Of a DNA stretch of 64,000 bases, positions 15,180 to 25,000 are shown piece by piece. The stretch spans positions 1 through 64,000 of the forward strand of contig JBALXQ010000023.1 in the NCBI GenBank assembly GCA_036960565.1, read 5' to 3'. Under the pieces are notes generated by a model. It made no database searches. It saw nothing but the letters and a program-made list of their open reading frames with translations, and was not told where the DNA came from. Source of the DNA: Bermanella sp036960565 (lineage in GTDB: Bacteria > Pseudomonadota > Gammaproteobacteria > Pseudomonadales > Oceanobacteraceae). The translations under genes were made by a program, and so were the position numbers. Within the stretch, counting starts at the first letter, position 1. Every line of letters starts with the position of its first letter.

Positions 15180-15971
15180 ATGAAATGGAACCGATTCTAC
15201 TTGGTGACACTTAAGTTATCACTTGTCTGTGCTCTATTTTTTAATTCATCCTTCGTGCATAGCAGTCAGGATGCTTGGCAATTCAGAGCGGGCCTAGCAC
15301 CTTTAAGTGCCTCTTTACCTTGGAAAGGTATGGAAGATCAAAGGGTTTTAGCACCTTACTTTAAGGCGAGCATGGGTCAATGGTCTTTTGGCGTTGAAAA
15401 TATAGTTAGTTACCAATATTCATTAGGCAAAAATGTCCAAGTCATTACTGGCATCAATTTCAGGGATCAAGGTTATAAGAATGAAGCCTCTGTTTTCAGA
15501 AAATCTTCAAGTGACCCTGTATTCATTAATTATCAGAGACCTAATCAGGAATTTGCAGCCACTGTAAATATTCGTTGGTATTTATTATCAATTGAGGTTA
15601 ATCAAGATATATCCAATCACTCCCAATCAACCAGTATAAAGTCGTCCATTGATATCCCTCTGTATCGTCATAAAAATGGAATGCAGTTTAAAGGGACAGC
15701 CAGTGCGCTTTGGCATAGCGCCGCCTATGTTAATTATTATTTCGGAATCACAGCAAAGCAAGAAGATCTTGCATTAGGGCGAAGCCAATATAAAGGCCAT
15801 GACAGTGTCAATCATCAATTCACACTGAACGCTATGATCCCAATCAATACTCGGTGGCAATTTGTAAGCATCATCAGCCGTACTGAATTGGGTGGTGAGG
15901 TTTATGCAAGCCCACTCATCGATACCCGCTATGAAGACAGAGCGAGCATTGCTTTAAGCTATTTGTTTTAA
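15180..15971 (+). CDS. MipA/OmpV-family outer-membrane protein
   Basis: A 263-residue protein with a signal peptide (hydrophobic core about residues 8-25, likely cut after VHS). The remainder alternates polar and hydrophobic residues as in a beta-barrel and ends in SIALSYLF, with the C-terminal Phe typical of BamA-assembled porins. The final third, with AYVNYYFGIT and ASPLIDTRYEDRASIALSY, matches the MipA/OmpV pattern. Family members tether murein synthesis enzymes or act as scaffolding porins. It is divergent from a NarL-type two-component system and is likely controlled by it. Confidence 0.75.
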   Translation: MKWNRFYLVTLKLSLVCALFFNSSFVHSSQDAWQFRAGLAPLSASLPWKGMEDQRVLAPYFKASMGQWSFGVENIVSYQYSLGKNVQVITGINFRDQGYKNEASVFRKSSSDPVFINYQRPNQEFAATVNIRWYLLSIEVNQDISNHSQSTSIKSSIDIPLYRHKNGMQFKGTASALWHSAAYVNYYFGITAKQEDLALGRSQYKGHDSVNHQFTLNAMIPINTRWQFVSIISRTELGGEVYASPLIDTRYEDRASIALSYLF

Positions 15972-16120
15972 TTTATTTTAGTTTATTTCAAAAAATAAGC
16001 CGCCAAACTATTTTTGGTCAATATGTCGCTGATTAGCGCTAGTATTGATTCATTTGGGGGCTGGTAAAAGGCGGTGGGTCAGGCAGGAAAGGAGTATCAA
16101 CTTGACCTCAAACCGATTCT

Positions 16121-17011
16121 TTAAAGCATCTTTGGAAATTCTTCTAGCACATATTTCTTAAATACATCTAAGCGTTTAACCGGGTAGCTTTGTCTAGGGT
16201 AAACTAAATGTAATGTCCTTTTTAACAAGTCTTGCTTAGGAAACAAATTTACCAATTGCCCTTTATCCAAATATTCTTTAACCGCGATATCCAGTACAGC
16301 AATAATTCCCATACCCTCAAGTGCAGCCTGTATTAGAGCCGTCACATTATTGCTAGAGTGAAGTTTGCTGCGATCAATGTGAGCGTGCATGAGCTCGCTA
16401 ATGGCTTTTGGCTCATTGTAACGGTCAAAGTTTGGAATGATAACCTGGTGTTTGTTAAGTGATTTCAGCACCCTTGGTTTACCGTGTTGCTCTAGGTATG
16501 TGGGAGAGGCACAGAAAACAAGATTGGCTTCGGCCAAGGGGCGAGCCACTAGTCTCGAATTTTCCTGGTGGCTAAGGCGAAAGGCGAAATCAATTTGTGC
16601 GGCCATTAAATCCTCAACGCTGTCTTCTACTCGCATTTCACAAACGATGCTTGGGAAATTCTGATGAAACTTTGCCAGTGTTTTCACCAGCGGAGATTGT
16701 AATAATACTTGTGAAAAAGAGATGCGTAATTTCCCTTCTGGGGTATCAAGCGAATTTCTTAGATTGTTTTCGTGGCTATGTATCGATTGCAAAATTTCCT
16801 TACACTGTGGGTAAAACTGCTGCCCCTGAGGTGTCACCACTAAGGCATGTGTGGTGCGCTCTATCAGCCCAACCCCAAGCCGACTTTCTAATTTTGAAAG
16901 CTGTTTACTAATAGCCGACTTAGTAATATTTAGTCGCTTAGCCGCACCCGATAGATTAGCTTCCTCAACCACGGCCACAAAGGCTTCGTATTCGGTAAGG
17001 TTGGGTTTCAT
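16121..17011 (-). CDS. LysR-family transcriptional regulator
   Basis: A 296-residue LysR regulator with the N-terminal helix-turn-helix in about residues 6-64 (FVAVVEEANLSGAAKRLNITKSAISKQLSKLESRLG) and an effector domain from about residue 90, including the IDFAFRLS motif shared with the CrgA/AaeR-like group. It is divergent from a quinone-reductase-like MDR gene. The spacer carries GTTTCC-N5-GGAAAC, the same operator core found beside the LysR gene at 7872. The regulated gene is very probably 17170-18171; the effector is unknown. Confidence 0.93.
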   Translation of the reverse strand: MKPNLTEYEAFVAVVEEANLSGAAKRLNITKSAISKQLSKLESRLGVGLIERTTHALVVTPQGQQFYPQCKEILQSIHSHENNLRNSLDTPEGKLRISFSQVLLQSPLVKTLAKFHQNFPSIVCEMRVEDSVEDLMAAQIDFAFRLSHQENSRLVARPLAEANLVFCASPTYLEQHGKPRVLKSLNKHQVIIPNFDRYNEPKAISELMHAHIDRSKLHSSNNVTALIQAALEGMGIIAVLDIAVKEYLDKGQLVNLFPKQDLLKRTLHLVYPRQSYPVKRLDVFKKYVLEEFPKML

Positions 17012-17071
17012 TTTTTTGTGACCTCTGGCTCTTCAATAGCTGAATTCTCATGACAATACAGCTTTAGATTG

Positions 17072-17088
17072 GTTTCCAAAATGGAAAC
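17072..17088. promoter_or_regulatory. Predicted LysR-type operator, GTTTCC-N5-GGAAAC
   Basis: A perfect inverted repeat with a 5-bp spacer inside GGTTTCCAAAATGGAAACAC, about 61 bp from the start of the LysR gene and 82 bp from the start of the divergent reductase. The core is identical to that at 7839-7861, so the two paralogous regulators may recognise similar sites. Confidence 0.65.
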
Positions 17089-17169
17089 ACTAAGTAAACA
17101 GTAATTCCATGGGTTTAATAATAACGGAGCGTTAATATTTATCCCAGATAATTGTTTTGGGAATTTAAA

Positions 17170-18171
17170 ATGAATACGATGCAAGCTGTAGTTTTAGAAG
17201 CGCAGTCGGACAACCCTAACTTTAGCCTTCAAGACAAGCCAATCCCTGTTCCCCGCAAAGGGCAGGTGTTGGTTAAAGTTGAAGTGGCGCCCTTAAACCC
17301 CGCGGATGTAATGTTTGTTCGTGGGCGTTATATTGAAGAAAAACCACTGCCTGTGGTACCTGGCGTGGTAGCCAGTGGAACAGTGGTTGCCTCTGGCGGT
17401 GGTTTGGCCGCCAACTTTATGCTGGGTAAGCGGGTTTGTTGTGCCGCTTTAAAAAATGGCGATGGGCCTTGGTCCCAATATATATTAACCAATGCCACGC
17501 TATGTTTGCCCCTGTCAAAACAGATAAGCTTTGAATCGGGTTGTAATCTACTGGCTAATCCAACCACTGCTTGGGGCTTGATGGAGCGGGTAAAAACAGG
17601 CGGACATAAGGCATTGGTGCAAAATGCTGCAGCAGGTGAGTTGGGTTTACTTATCGCTGCTCTGGCGAAAAGCAGGGGAATGCCTGTTATCAATATTGTT
17701 CGTTCAAAACAGCAAGCGGAATTCTTGTTTAAAGCGGGGGATAAATACGTGTTAGATAGTACTGATCCGCAATTTGATGATGAGCTGGTGAAATTGTGTG
17801 CGCACTTGAACGCCACTATTTCACTGGATGCCATTGCAGGCGAGCAAAGCCGCCAGTTGCTTACCGCTATGCCCGAGGGAAGTGAGCTTGTATTGTACGG
17901 CCGCTTGTCGGATCAAGACATGAAATTTGATGGATTAGATTTGTTAGTAGGCCGTGGGCAGAAAATAACGGGGTTTTCAGTTATGCGCTGGTTTGAAGGA
18001 TTATCCTTCTTTCGAAAAATGCGGGTAATGAAAAATATTCAAGCTTTTCTTGCTCAGCATTCAATGCAAAATGTTCAACGACGCATCAATCTTACATCCT
18101 TAATTGAGAATTTTTCAGAGTACAGTTCAAATACCACGAACGGTAAAACTCTTATTTTTCCTCAAAGGTAA
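17170..18171 (+). CDS. Zinc-independent MDR-family reductase (quinone oxidoreductase/enoyl reductase-like)
   Basis: A 333-residue medium-chain dehydrogenase/reductase. The N-terminal GroES-like domain has PLNPADVMFVRGRY, and the nucleotide-binding domain shows ALVQNAAAGELGLLIAALAKSRGMPVINIVRS, where the AxxGxxG-like turn and the following basic residue suggest NADPH. The catalytic zinc ligands of alcohol dehydrogenases are absent, placing it nearer the quinone oxidoreductase/MECR-type branch. I chose ATG 17170 over the TTG at 17152. The divergent LysR gene and the operator palindrome indicate substrate-induced expression. Confidence 0.85.
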   Translation: MNTMQAVVLEAQSDNPNFSLQDKPIPVPRKGQVLVKVEVAPLNPADVMFVRGRYIEEKPLPVVPGVVASGTVVASGGGLAANFMLGKRVCCAALKNGDGPWSQYILTNATLCLPLSKQISFESGCNLLANPTTAWGLMERVKTGGHKALVQNAAAGELGLLIAALAKSRGMPVINIVRSKQQAEFLFKAGDKYVLDSTDPQFDDELVKLCAHLNATISLDAIAGEQSRQLLTAMPEGSELVLYGRLSDQDMKFDGLDLLVGRGQKITGFSVMRWFEGLSFFRKMRVMKNIQAFLAQHSMQNVQRRINLTSLIENFSEYSSNTTNGKTLIFPQR

Positions 18172-18516
18172 GGATGTATTAATCAGGAAAAAACGCCAAG
18201 AGGTCACACCGTCATAGGACAGGTCTGAATGGCACCGCATTAAGCCTAACGCCCAATAATTCTGTGGTTTTAGCTGTTTTAGGGGGGGCTGTAGGAGTAG
18301 CAAGGGCGTTGCAGGCTTTGAATTGCGTGGGTAAAACGTAAAATTCAAGGCTTACGCCAAACCATTAGGTAAGCACCTAGGTACATTTTGCAATCAGCTG
18401 TTTTTGTCAGCCCCCTTCCTATAGAATCCCCCCTATTATTTACTTATAAAACCTTTCCAAACGCTAATGCTCCACTGGCGCTATTTATTATCCTTTTCTA
18501 ACACGATGCGGTACAA
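18172..18516. other. Intergenic stretch with a long repeat-family segment
   Basis: Contains 18209-18285, a diverged relative of the interior of the composite repeat at 427-520 (GGTCTGAATGGCAC, TTAAGCCTAA, AATAATTCTG, TTTTAG). No coding frame is supported. The last 100 bp must contain the promoter of the MYG1 gene, but I see no clear boxes. Confidence 0.5.
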
Positions 18517-19386
18517 ATGACTGATTTAACAATAGCCACACACAACGGTAATTTTCATGCAGATGATGTTTTCAGTGTTGCGGCCCTGAAGTGTATTTTC
18601 CCTTCTTTTAATTTAATCCGCACACGTGATTTAGAGCTTATTGCTAAGGCCGATATTGTGCTGGATGTGGGCGGCATTTATGACGCCGATGCTGGCCGTT
18701 TTGACCATCACCAGCGTGGTGGGGCAGGTGAGCGTGAAAACGGTATTCCATTCTCTTCATTTGGTTTAATTTGGCAAAAATATGGCTTAGAGATTTGTGG
18801 TGGTAACGAAGACCTCGCTTTATCTGTTGATAAAGGCCTAGTATCCGTCATTGATGCCATCGATTGTGGTCATGTGAAAGGGGTTTCTACTGGCATTAGC
18901 TTGAGCCATACCATTTCAATGTTTAACCCCACTTGGCAAGAAGAGGGTGACTTTGATGCTTGTTTTAATGAGGCGGTAGACTTTGCATCTAAGGTGTTGG
19001 CTCGATTCATTGCGTCTGCTAACGGCGGTATTAGTGCAAAAGAAATTGTGGCCAAAGCCATTGAGAATGCACAAGACCCAAGAGTGATTGTATTAGAGCA
19101 ATATACCCCTTGGAAAAGAACGGTTCATACCTTGTCTGAACAGGCTTTATATGTGGTTTACCCATCGGGTTCTGGCCAATGGAGAATTCAAACGGTACCG
19201 GTTGAACTGGGTTCATTTGAAGACAGAAAGTCGCTGCCTACACCATGGGCTGGTTTGTCGGATAAAGAACTTCAAGACGTAACCGGACTTGATGATGCCA
19301 TGTTCTGCCATAATGGTTTGTTTATCGGCGGTTGCAAATCACTTGAAAGCACTATGAAAATGGCCGCCATGGCATTGGAGGCTTAG
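18517..19386 (+). CDS. MYG1 family protein (DHH-like metal-dependent phosphohydrolase/exonuclease)
   Basis: A 289-residue MYG1/UPF0160 family protein. The metal-binding start THNGNFHADDVFSVAAL, the second acidic site in IVLDVGGIYDADAGRFDHHQ and the PWAGLSDKEL and CHNGLFIGGCKSLES blocks near the end are characteristic. Eukaryotic MYG1 is a 3'-5' RNA exonuclease; bacterial members are poorly studied but share the DHH-type acidic and His residues seen here. The gene stands alone. Length fits the family. The biochemical role in bacteria is an inference. Confidence 0.9.
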   Translation: MTDLTIATHNGNFHADDVFSVAALKCIFPSFNLIRTRDLELIAKADIVLDVGGIYDADAGRFDHHQRGGAGERENGIPFSSFGLIWQKYGLEICGGNEDLALSVDKGLVSVIDAIDCGHVKGVSTGISLSHTISMFNPTWQEEGDFDACFNEAVDFASKVLARFIASANGGISAKEIVAKAIENAQDPRVIVLEQYTPWKRTVHTLSEQALYVVYPSGSGQWRIQTVPVELGSFEDRKSLPTPWAGLSDKELQDVTGLDDAMFCHNGLFIGGCKSLESTMKMAAMALEA

Positions 19387-19433
19387 GCCTAGTTATAAAC
19401 GCGCGGTTTAGTGGCGTAAAGCGGGCCCAAATA

Positions 19434-19463
19434 AAAAACCACAGGGTTTCCCAAACCCTGTGG
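19434..19463 (-). terminator. Strong hairpin oriented as a minus-strand terminator
   Basis: CCACAGGGTTT (19439-19449) and AAACCCTGTGG (19453-19463) form a perfect 11-bp stem with a 3-base loop. The A-run is on the left (AAAAAA), so the U-tail exists only on the minus strand. For the plus-strand MYG1 transcript it would be a hairpin without a U-tail. Confidence 0.6.
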
Positions 19464-19585
19464 TGGGCAAAGCTTGTAAGCTGGCCTCTTGTTCGTTCCC
19501 CTGGTTAGTTTCCTTAATAGCTACCAAGCTGTTTATTCTTGTAAAGTCATACTAGTATTAGCATTTTAATTTCAGCAGCTTACAT

Positions 19586-20200
19586 ATGATTAAAAATCCC
19601 CCTGGCAATGATGAGGTGTATCAACGGCTTTTAAGCGCGGCGAGTGAGCTATTTTTAGATCATGACTATGCAAAAGTGACCACACGCGAAATTGCTCTAC
19701 GGGCCAATGTTAATTCGGCCATGATCAAATATTACTTTAAAAGTAAATTAGGCCTTTTTGATGAAGTCATTCGCTTGCAGCATGAAATTTTCAATAATGC
19801 CATTGCTCAAGCCGTTAATAGCGATTACAGCGTTAACTACCAAAAGCTATTTCGGCATTGTTTTGAAATATTCAAAACCCAGCCTAAACTCGCGCCTTTT
19901 TTAGTGAGAATTTTAGTCTACAAGGACGGCCCAGGTTATCACACGCTTAAGGGCTATATGGATGAAGGGCAGGCTTTAGCTCATGCCATGATTAAAGACA
20001 GCCAGGCCAAGGGTTTGATAAACCCAGCCCTAGACCCAGATGTATTAAGAGTGGTCAGCATGTCTTTATCCACTTATCCATTGCTCATTCAAAGCCTATT
20101 AATAGATCAATTAGAAGGTAAAGACTTTGACACTTTTTTAGATAACCTTGCGCTTTTTAGCGCTAATATTTATCAGCAGGGATTAGCGCCCATCAAATAA
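19586..20200 (+). CDS. TetR/AcrR-family transcriptional regulator
   Basis: A 204-residue TetR-type protein. The DNA-binding domain is in about residues 10-56 (LLSAASELFLDHDYAKVTTREIALRANVNSAMIKYYFKSKLGLF), followed by an all-helical ligand domain of the kind found in CerR/DUF1956-like regulators. A perfect 10-bp palindrome ATACTAGTAT lies at 19549-19558, 27 bp upstream, and may be an autoregulatory site. Convergent with cysC, with 16 bp between the stops, so it has no obvious downstream target; MYG1 upstream is on the same strand but 199 bp away. Confidence 0.92.
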   Translation: MIKNPPGNDEVYQRLLSAASELFLDHDYAKVTTREIALRANVNSAMIKYYFKSKLGLFDEVIRLQHEIFNNAIAQAVNSDYSVNYQKLFRHCFEIFKTQPKLAPFLVRILVYKDGPGYHTLKGYMDEGQALAHAMIKDSQAKGLINPALDPDVLRVVSMSLSTYPLLIQSLLIDQLEGKDFDTFLDNLALFSANIYQQGLAPIK

Positions 20201-20216
20201 TCGTTATGGTGGTGGC

Positions 20217-20786
20217 TTACTCTTTGAAAAGGTAGTGCTGAGAAGTCAGGTAATCAAATACCTGATTCACGCATTCTTCAATGGTTTTTTGTGCGGTTTT
20301 AATATGAATCTCTGGGTCAATTGGGGTTTCGTATTTTGAATCTATGCCGGTGAAGTTTTTTATTTCACCCAAGCGGGCTTTTTTATAAAGCCCTTTCACA
20401 TCTCTTTTTTCGCAATCATCAAAAGCGGTATCAATAAACACTTCTATAAACTCACCGTCTTTAAAAGTATGTCTGGCCTGTTGTCGCTGCGCCTGTTTAG
20501 GCGAAATTAAAGCGGCTAATACAATAGAGCCTGAATCTAACGCCAGCTTAGCCACTTCTGCCACGCGCCTAATGTTTTCATCACGGTCGGTATCGGTAAA
20601 GGTTAAATCCGCACATAAACCTTTTCGCACCACATCGCCATCTAATAAATGCACAGCTTCACGGGCCTCACTAAACCTTTGTGCCACGGCATTGGCGATG
20701 GTGGATTTACCGGCACCACTGAAGCCGGTAAACCAAAGTACAAAGGGTTTATGGTGCTGTAAGTTGTGTGGTTTGTTTTGAGTCAT
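20217..20786 (-). CDS. cysC: Adenylylsulfate kinase (APS kinase)
   Basis: A 189-residue APS kinase that phosphorylates adenylylsulfate to PAPS. The P-loop GFSGAGKST is at residues 21-29. DGDVVRKGLCADLTFTDTDRDENIRR is the APS-binding region, and SPKQAQRQQARHTF and DPEIHIKT follow as in E. coli CysC (201 residues). It lies alone, without cysD/cysN or PAPS reductase genes nearby, so here it may be separate from the main sulfate-assimilation operon. A poor leader and the convergent TetR gene suggest its own promoter in 20787-20960. Confidence 0.95.
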   Translation of the reverse strand: MTQNKPHNLQHHKPFVLWFTGFSGAGKSTIANAVAQRFSEAREAVHLLDGDVVRKGLCADLTFTDTDRDENIRRVAEVAKLALDSGSIVLAALISPKQAQRQQARHTFKDGEFIEVFIDTAFDDCEKRDVKGLYKKARLGEIKNFTGIDSKYETPIDPEIHIKTAQKTIEECVNQVFDYLTSQHYLFKE

Positions 20787-20960
20787 TTATTGTCTGTCTA
20801 TTTATGTGCTGCTGCCAATCATCATTGGGCTATTGAGTATTATTAATATGGTTTGGGGAATTATAAACTTTTTTAAGGGCAGGGTCTTTTACTGAGTTAA
20901 ATCTGGGGGGCTATTATATTGGGGACTGTTATAGTGAAGACTCTAAAATCCCCCACACTG

Positions 20961-20980
20961 AAAAACAGCCATTAGCTGTT
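20961..20980 (-). terminator. Rho-independent terminator of the solute-binding protein gene
   Basis: On the minus strand AACAGC (complement of 20975-20980) and GCTGTT (complement of 20964-20969) pair around a 5-base loop and are followed by TTTTT, 11 bp after the stop of the gene at 20991-21746. Confidence 0.6.
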
Positions 20981-20990
20981 CACCCTTTTA

Positions 20991-21746
20991 TTACTGCCCC
21001 CCCTTAACCCATGCATTAATGATTAGTGTAATTTCACCTTTTGATATCATTTCATCTAGTTTTTCTCGAAAGAGGTGCGCCAGCTTGTTGCCTCTTTTGT
21101 CTTTACGAAATGCCACATAACGCCCGCCTGTTGAAGCAAAGCTAGGTAACATTCTAATTCGAGCTTGCTCGCTGGTTTTCGCTAACGCTAGCTTAAATGG
21201 GTATTCATTTTCAACCACCACATCAATTCTGCCCCTTACCAGCTTATGAATGTTTTGTGGAAACTCAACCACCTCATCTTTTGTAAAAAACGTGGCTTGC
21301 ATAAAATCTTTAGTGTAGTGGTAACCTAAAACAGTGCCTACCTTAAGGCCTCGTAATTGCTCTACCGATTTAATGTCTTTTATTTTAGAGTCATGTAAAA
21401 CAAAATAGCCCCGATTATTTTCCCGAAAGGGGCCCACCATGTTCCACTTTTTAAAACGCTCATCAGATGGCGACAACTGAAAGAGCATATCGGTTTGTCC
21501 TCCTTCAAAGTTAACAATCGCTCTTTTCCAGGGGGTGGGTACATGAATCACTTTAATCGCTAATTCATCTAACACTGATTCAATAATCGCCACGTCAATG
21601 CCGGTATATACACCCTGGGTATTCGTATAATTATAGGGAGGATATTTGGCCATAGACCCCACTTTAATGGTCTCTTCGGCCATTACTGAGCCGGCTGAAA
21701 AAACGAATAATATCTGGCCTAAACGCGTTAACCACCTTTTCATCAC
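20991..21746 (-). CDS. Orphan periplasmic solute-binding protein, SBP_bac_3 family
   Basis: A 251-residue secreted protein. The signal peptide covers residues 1-23 (MMKRWLTRLGQILFVFSAGSVMA). The mature part starts EETIKVGSMAKYPPYNYTN and continues with the GIDVAIIESVLDEL and VPTPWKRAIVNFEGGQTDML blocks of the family 3 type amino-acid binding fold. There is no ABC permease or ATPase gene nearby, and the chain resembles the many stand-alone members seen in marine gammaproteobacteria. Ligand unknown. Two relatives occur in this window (a broken one at 29953-30758 and an intact one at 51602-52339). Confidence 0.9.
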   Translation of the reverse strand: MMKRWLTRLGQILFVFSAGSVMAEETIKVGSMAKYPPYNYTNTQGVYTGIDVAIIESVLDELAIKVIHVPTPWKRAIVNFEGGQTDMLFQLSPSDERFKKWNMVGPFRENNRGYFVLHDSKIKDIKSVEQLRGLKVGTVLGYHYTKDFMQATFFTKDEVVEFPQNIHKLVRGRIDVVVENEYPFKLALAKTSEQARIRMLPSFASTGGRYVAFRKDKRGNKLAHLFREKLDEMISKGEITLIINAWVKGGQ

Positions 21747-22075
21747 ATTTCCTTAAGCACTATCGGCAACCATGTCAGCCAGTATAGCTTACCCATTTAT
21801 ACTGGTGTGCCCGCTGTATTGACGGCTTGATGGGCTAGGTAGCGGGCCACGGGCTTGTGTGTTGGCTTTTCCTTTCCAGCAAATGCCAACTAACCTTTAT
21901 GTCAGCCCTTAAATAAAGGCTTCCTCATGTCCCGCCCGCTATGGTTTGAGCTTCAAGGTGCCCTTTACCTGCTAACAGCCGAGGCAATGCTAGGCAGAAT
22001 ACCTAGGGTAATAATGTGCCCTATTAATGGCATGAGCCCCCCTGACCCCTTTGCTTATCTGCCCAAGAGATCGTC
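21747..22075. other. Divergent intergenic region
   Basis: No gene is seen. It must contain promoters for the solute-binding protein (minus) and the cyclase-ATPase (plus). A 6-bp inverted pair GTTGGC (21861) and GCCAAC (21885) is the only structure I note. Confidence 0.4.
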
Positions 22076-25000
22076 ATGACAGATTATTCTGAGCAGAAGT
22101 TAAAGTTAGACTCTGCATTGCTTACCTTGGAAGCTCAACGCGCTGTGTTGGGGGATGAGGCCGTGGATATCGCTTTAAAGGGTGTACGCCTTCAATTAGT
22201 TGAATTACAAAATCAGTCTCTTAGTGCGCCTCAATCCGAAGGGGAGCGCCGCCAAGCCACCATCGCCTTTTCTGATCTTTCTGGTTATACCGCCATGAGC
22301 GAAAAACTCGACCCAGAAGAAGTACAAAAACTCATGAGTGAGATCAAAACGGGCGCCATACGCATTATGGAAAGCCATGGGGGCATCGTTAACCAGTTTA
22401 TTGGTGATGAGGTGGTGTCTTTATTTGGCATTCCTACGGCGTCTAAAGACGATCCTATTCGAGCGGTGCGTGCGGTATTTGAGCTGCATAATTTTGTGGC
22501 GGAAATGAGCGCGGCAGTGGAGAAAAAGTTCGGGCTCACCTTGCGCCTGCACACCGGCATTAATACCGGTTTAATAGTCACTCACCTAGAAGATAATCGC
22601 GATGGGCGTTACGGCCTCACCGGTAATACAGTAAACATTGGTGCGCGCTTATTATCACAAGCCAAAGCTGGCGACATTTTGGTAAGTCCTGAAACTCGGC
22701 AGTTGGTTTCAGGGAATTTTGAAACGGCCGCACTGGCCGCCGTAGAAATGAAGGGTAAGTCTAAACCCATTATTCCTTACCGTGTGGTAAAAGAATTAAA
22801 TACTCCGGTGAAGGCCTTGCTGTCGTTTGTGGGTCGCCAGAGTGAGCTGCAACAATTTACCCGCCTCCTTAACGTCATCCGCGATACCGGCAAAGGGCAG
22901 GCTATTTTAGTGCGGGGTGATGCCGGTATTGGAAAAACCCGGTTAATTAAAGAGTTTGAGTCTATGGCTACCAGCTATGACTTTGCCCGCCATAAAGGCA
23001 TGATTCTAGATTTTGGTGCGGGCAAAAGTCGTGAGGCTATTCATATGATTGTGAACAGTCTTTTAAAGATAAAGTCTAAAAGTAATGAAGCCACCTGCCG
23101 CTCCACAGCCGAAAGGGCCATCTGTGAAGGGTTATTAAACCCTGAACATAATCTGTTTCTTTACGATTTAATGGATCTTACGCTTCCTGCAAAACTTCAG
23201 AGTCTTTATGAGTCTATGGACAATGAAACCCGTAATGCAGGCAAACAGAAAACCCTAGGTGAACTGCTTAAAAAAGTCAGTATTGCCCAACCTGCGTTAG
23301 TCATCATTGAAGACACCCACTGGGCAGATAGTCAGACACTTCCTTACTTAGCCGAACTTACCGAGGTGGTGGCAGACAATCCGTCATTGTTAGTGATGAC
23401 CTCACGTATTGAAGGCGATCAGCTCGATCAAGCCTGGCAAGCACACCTTCATGGAGGCTCTCTTTTAGTGATGAATATGACGCCTTTCAAAAAGGAAGAG
23501 GCACTCGACTTAGCCAGTGAATTTGATGAAATTACCATGCAGGTGGTGACTAAGTGTATCGAGCGAGCAGAGGGAAACCCTTTGTTTTTAGAGCAACTAC
23601 TGCTCAGCGCCGAAGAGAACAAGGGCGAACTGGTACCGGGGTTACTGCAAAGTATTGTCTTGTCGCGCTTAGACAGGTTGGAGCCCACCGATAAACTTGC
23701 CGTTCAGGCGGCCTCTATTATCGGCCAGCACTTTTCACTTCAGCTACTGCGGCACTTAATTGGGAATCAGCAATATACGTGTAACCGCCTGATAGAGAAT
23801 CAACTGGTTCGAACTGAGGATAACGATTACCTGTTTGTGCACGCGCTGGTTAGGGAAGGCGTTTACGCATCCTTGCTTAAATCTACCGGGCGCAAACTTC
23901 ATCAAACCGCGGCACTGTGGTTTGCTCCAAAAGATCTTGAGTTGTGTGCCGAGCATTATCGATGTGCTGAAGATAAACGAGCCCCCAAGGCGTACCTTAA
24001 TGCCGCGCAAGCTCAGGTGAGTAAATACAATTATGCGCGCGCGTTAAATTTAGTGGAGCAGGGTTTAAAGCTGCTTTTGCGCGAGGATAGTGAGGCAACA
24101 GTTAAAGCAGAGTTGATGTGTTGTAAGGGGCAAATATTACTGGAGATGGGGGATAACGAGCAGTCGGTTAAGATTTTTAACAAAGCGCTAACCTTGTGCT
24201 CCGAAGAAGCTGAACAGGTTCGTGCCATGTTGGGAATGGTGGGGGGCATGCGTGTGCTTGGGCAATACGAGGAAGGCATTAAAGTATTGGAGCAGGCTGA
24301 AACAAAAGCCCTTAATAAAAGATTAAGCAAAGAGTTAGCCAAAATTTATCACATGCGCGGCAACCTTTGTTTTCCTCTGGGGAAAATTGATGGTGTGCTT
24401 AAATATCACAACTTGGCCCTTCAGTATGCGCAGCAAGCTTCGTCAATTGAACTGGAAGCGAATGCCTTGGGTGGATTGGGCGACGCCTACTATGTGAGTG
24501 GGCGCATGAAAACCGCCAATAAGCACTTTCATCAATGTGTTGAAATATCCCGACAAAATGGCTTTAGTCGAATTGAGGCGGCCAATCTCTCTATGGTGGG
24601 TTGGTCTTATTTTTTTCTGAATGAATTTGAAAGTGCGCTACAAGCCGGAGCAGAGGCGGTTAGGGTGGCGCAAAAAATTAGCCATTATCGTGCTGAAATA
24701 GTGGCCCACCACATTATTGCCGAAGTAAATTACAACTTGGGAAATTTCACAGTTTCTAAAGACGAATATAAGAAGGCTTCTAATCTAGAAAGTATTATCA
24801 AAACAAACATTTTTGAGGCGCAGAGGTTTCACAAGCTGGGGCTAATTGCCTATAACGAAGGCGATCATTCTCTTGCCATGAGTCTGCTTGAACAAGCAGA
24901 AGACTCTTGTCGGAATCATGGGATGGAATTTGCTGGCCCCGCTATTTTGGGCGGTATTGCTGAAGTGACTAAAGATCCAGTTAGGCGCAAAAATGCTTTA

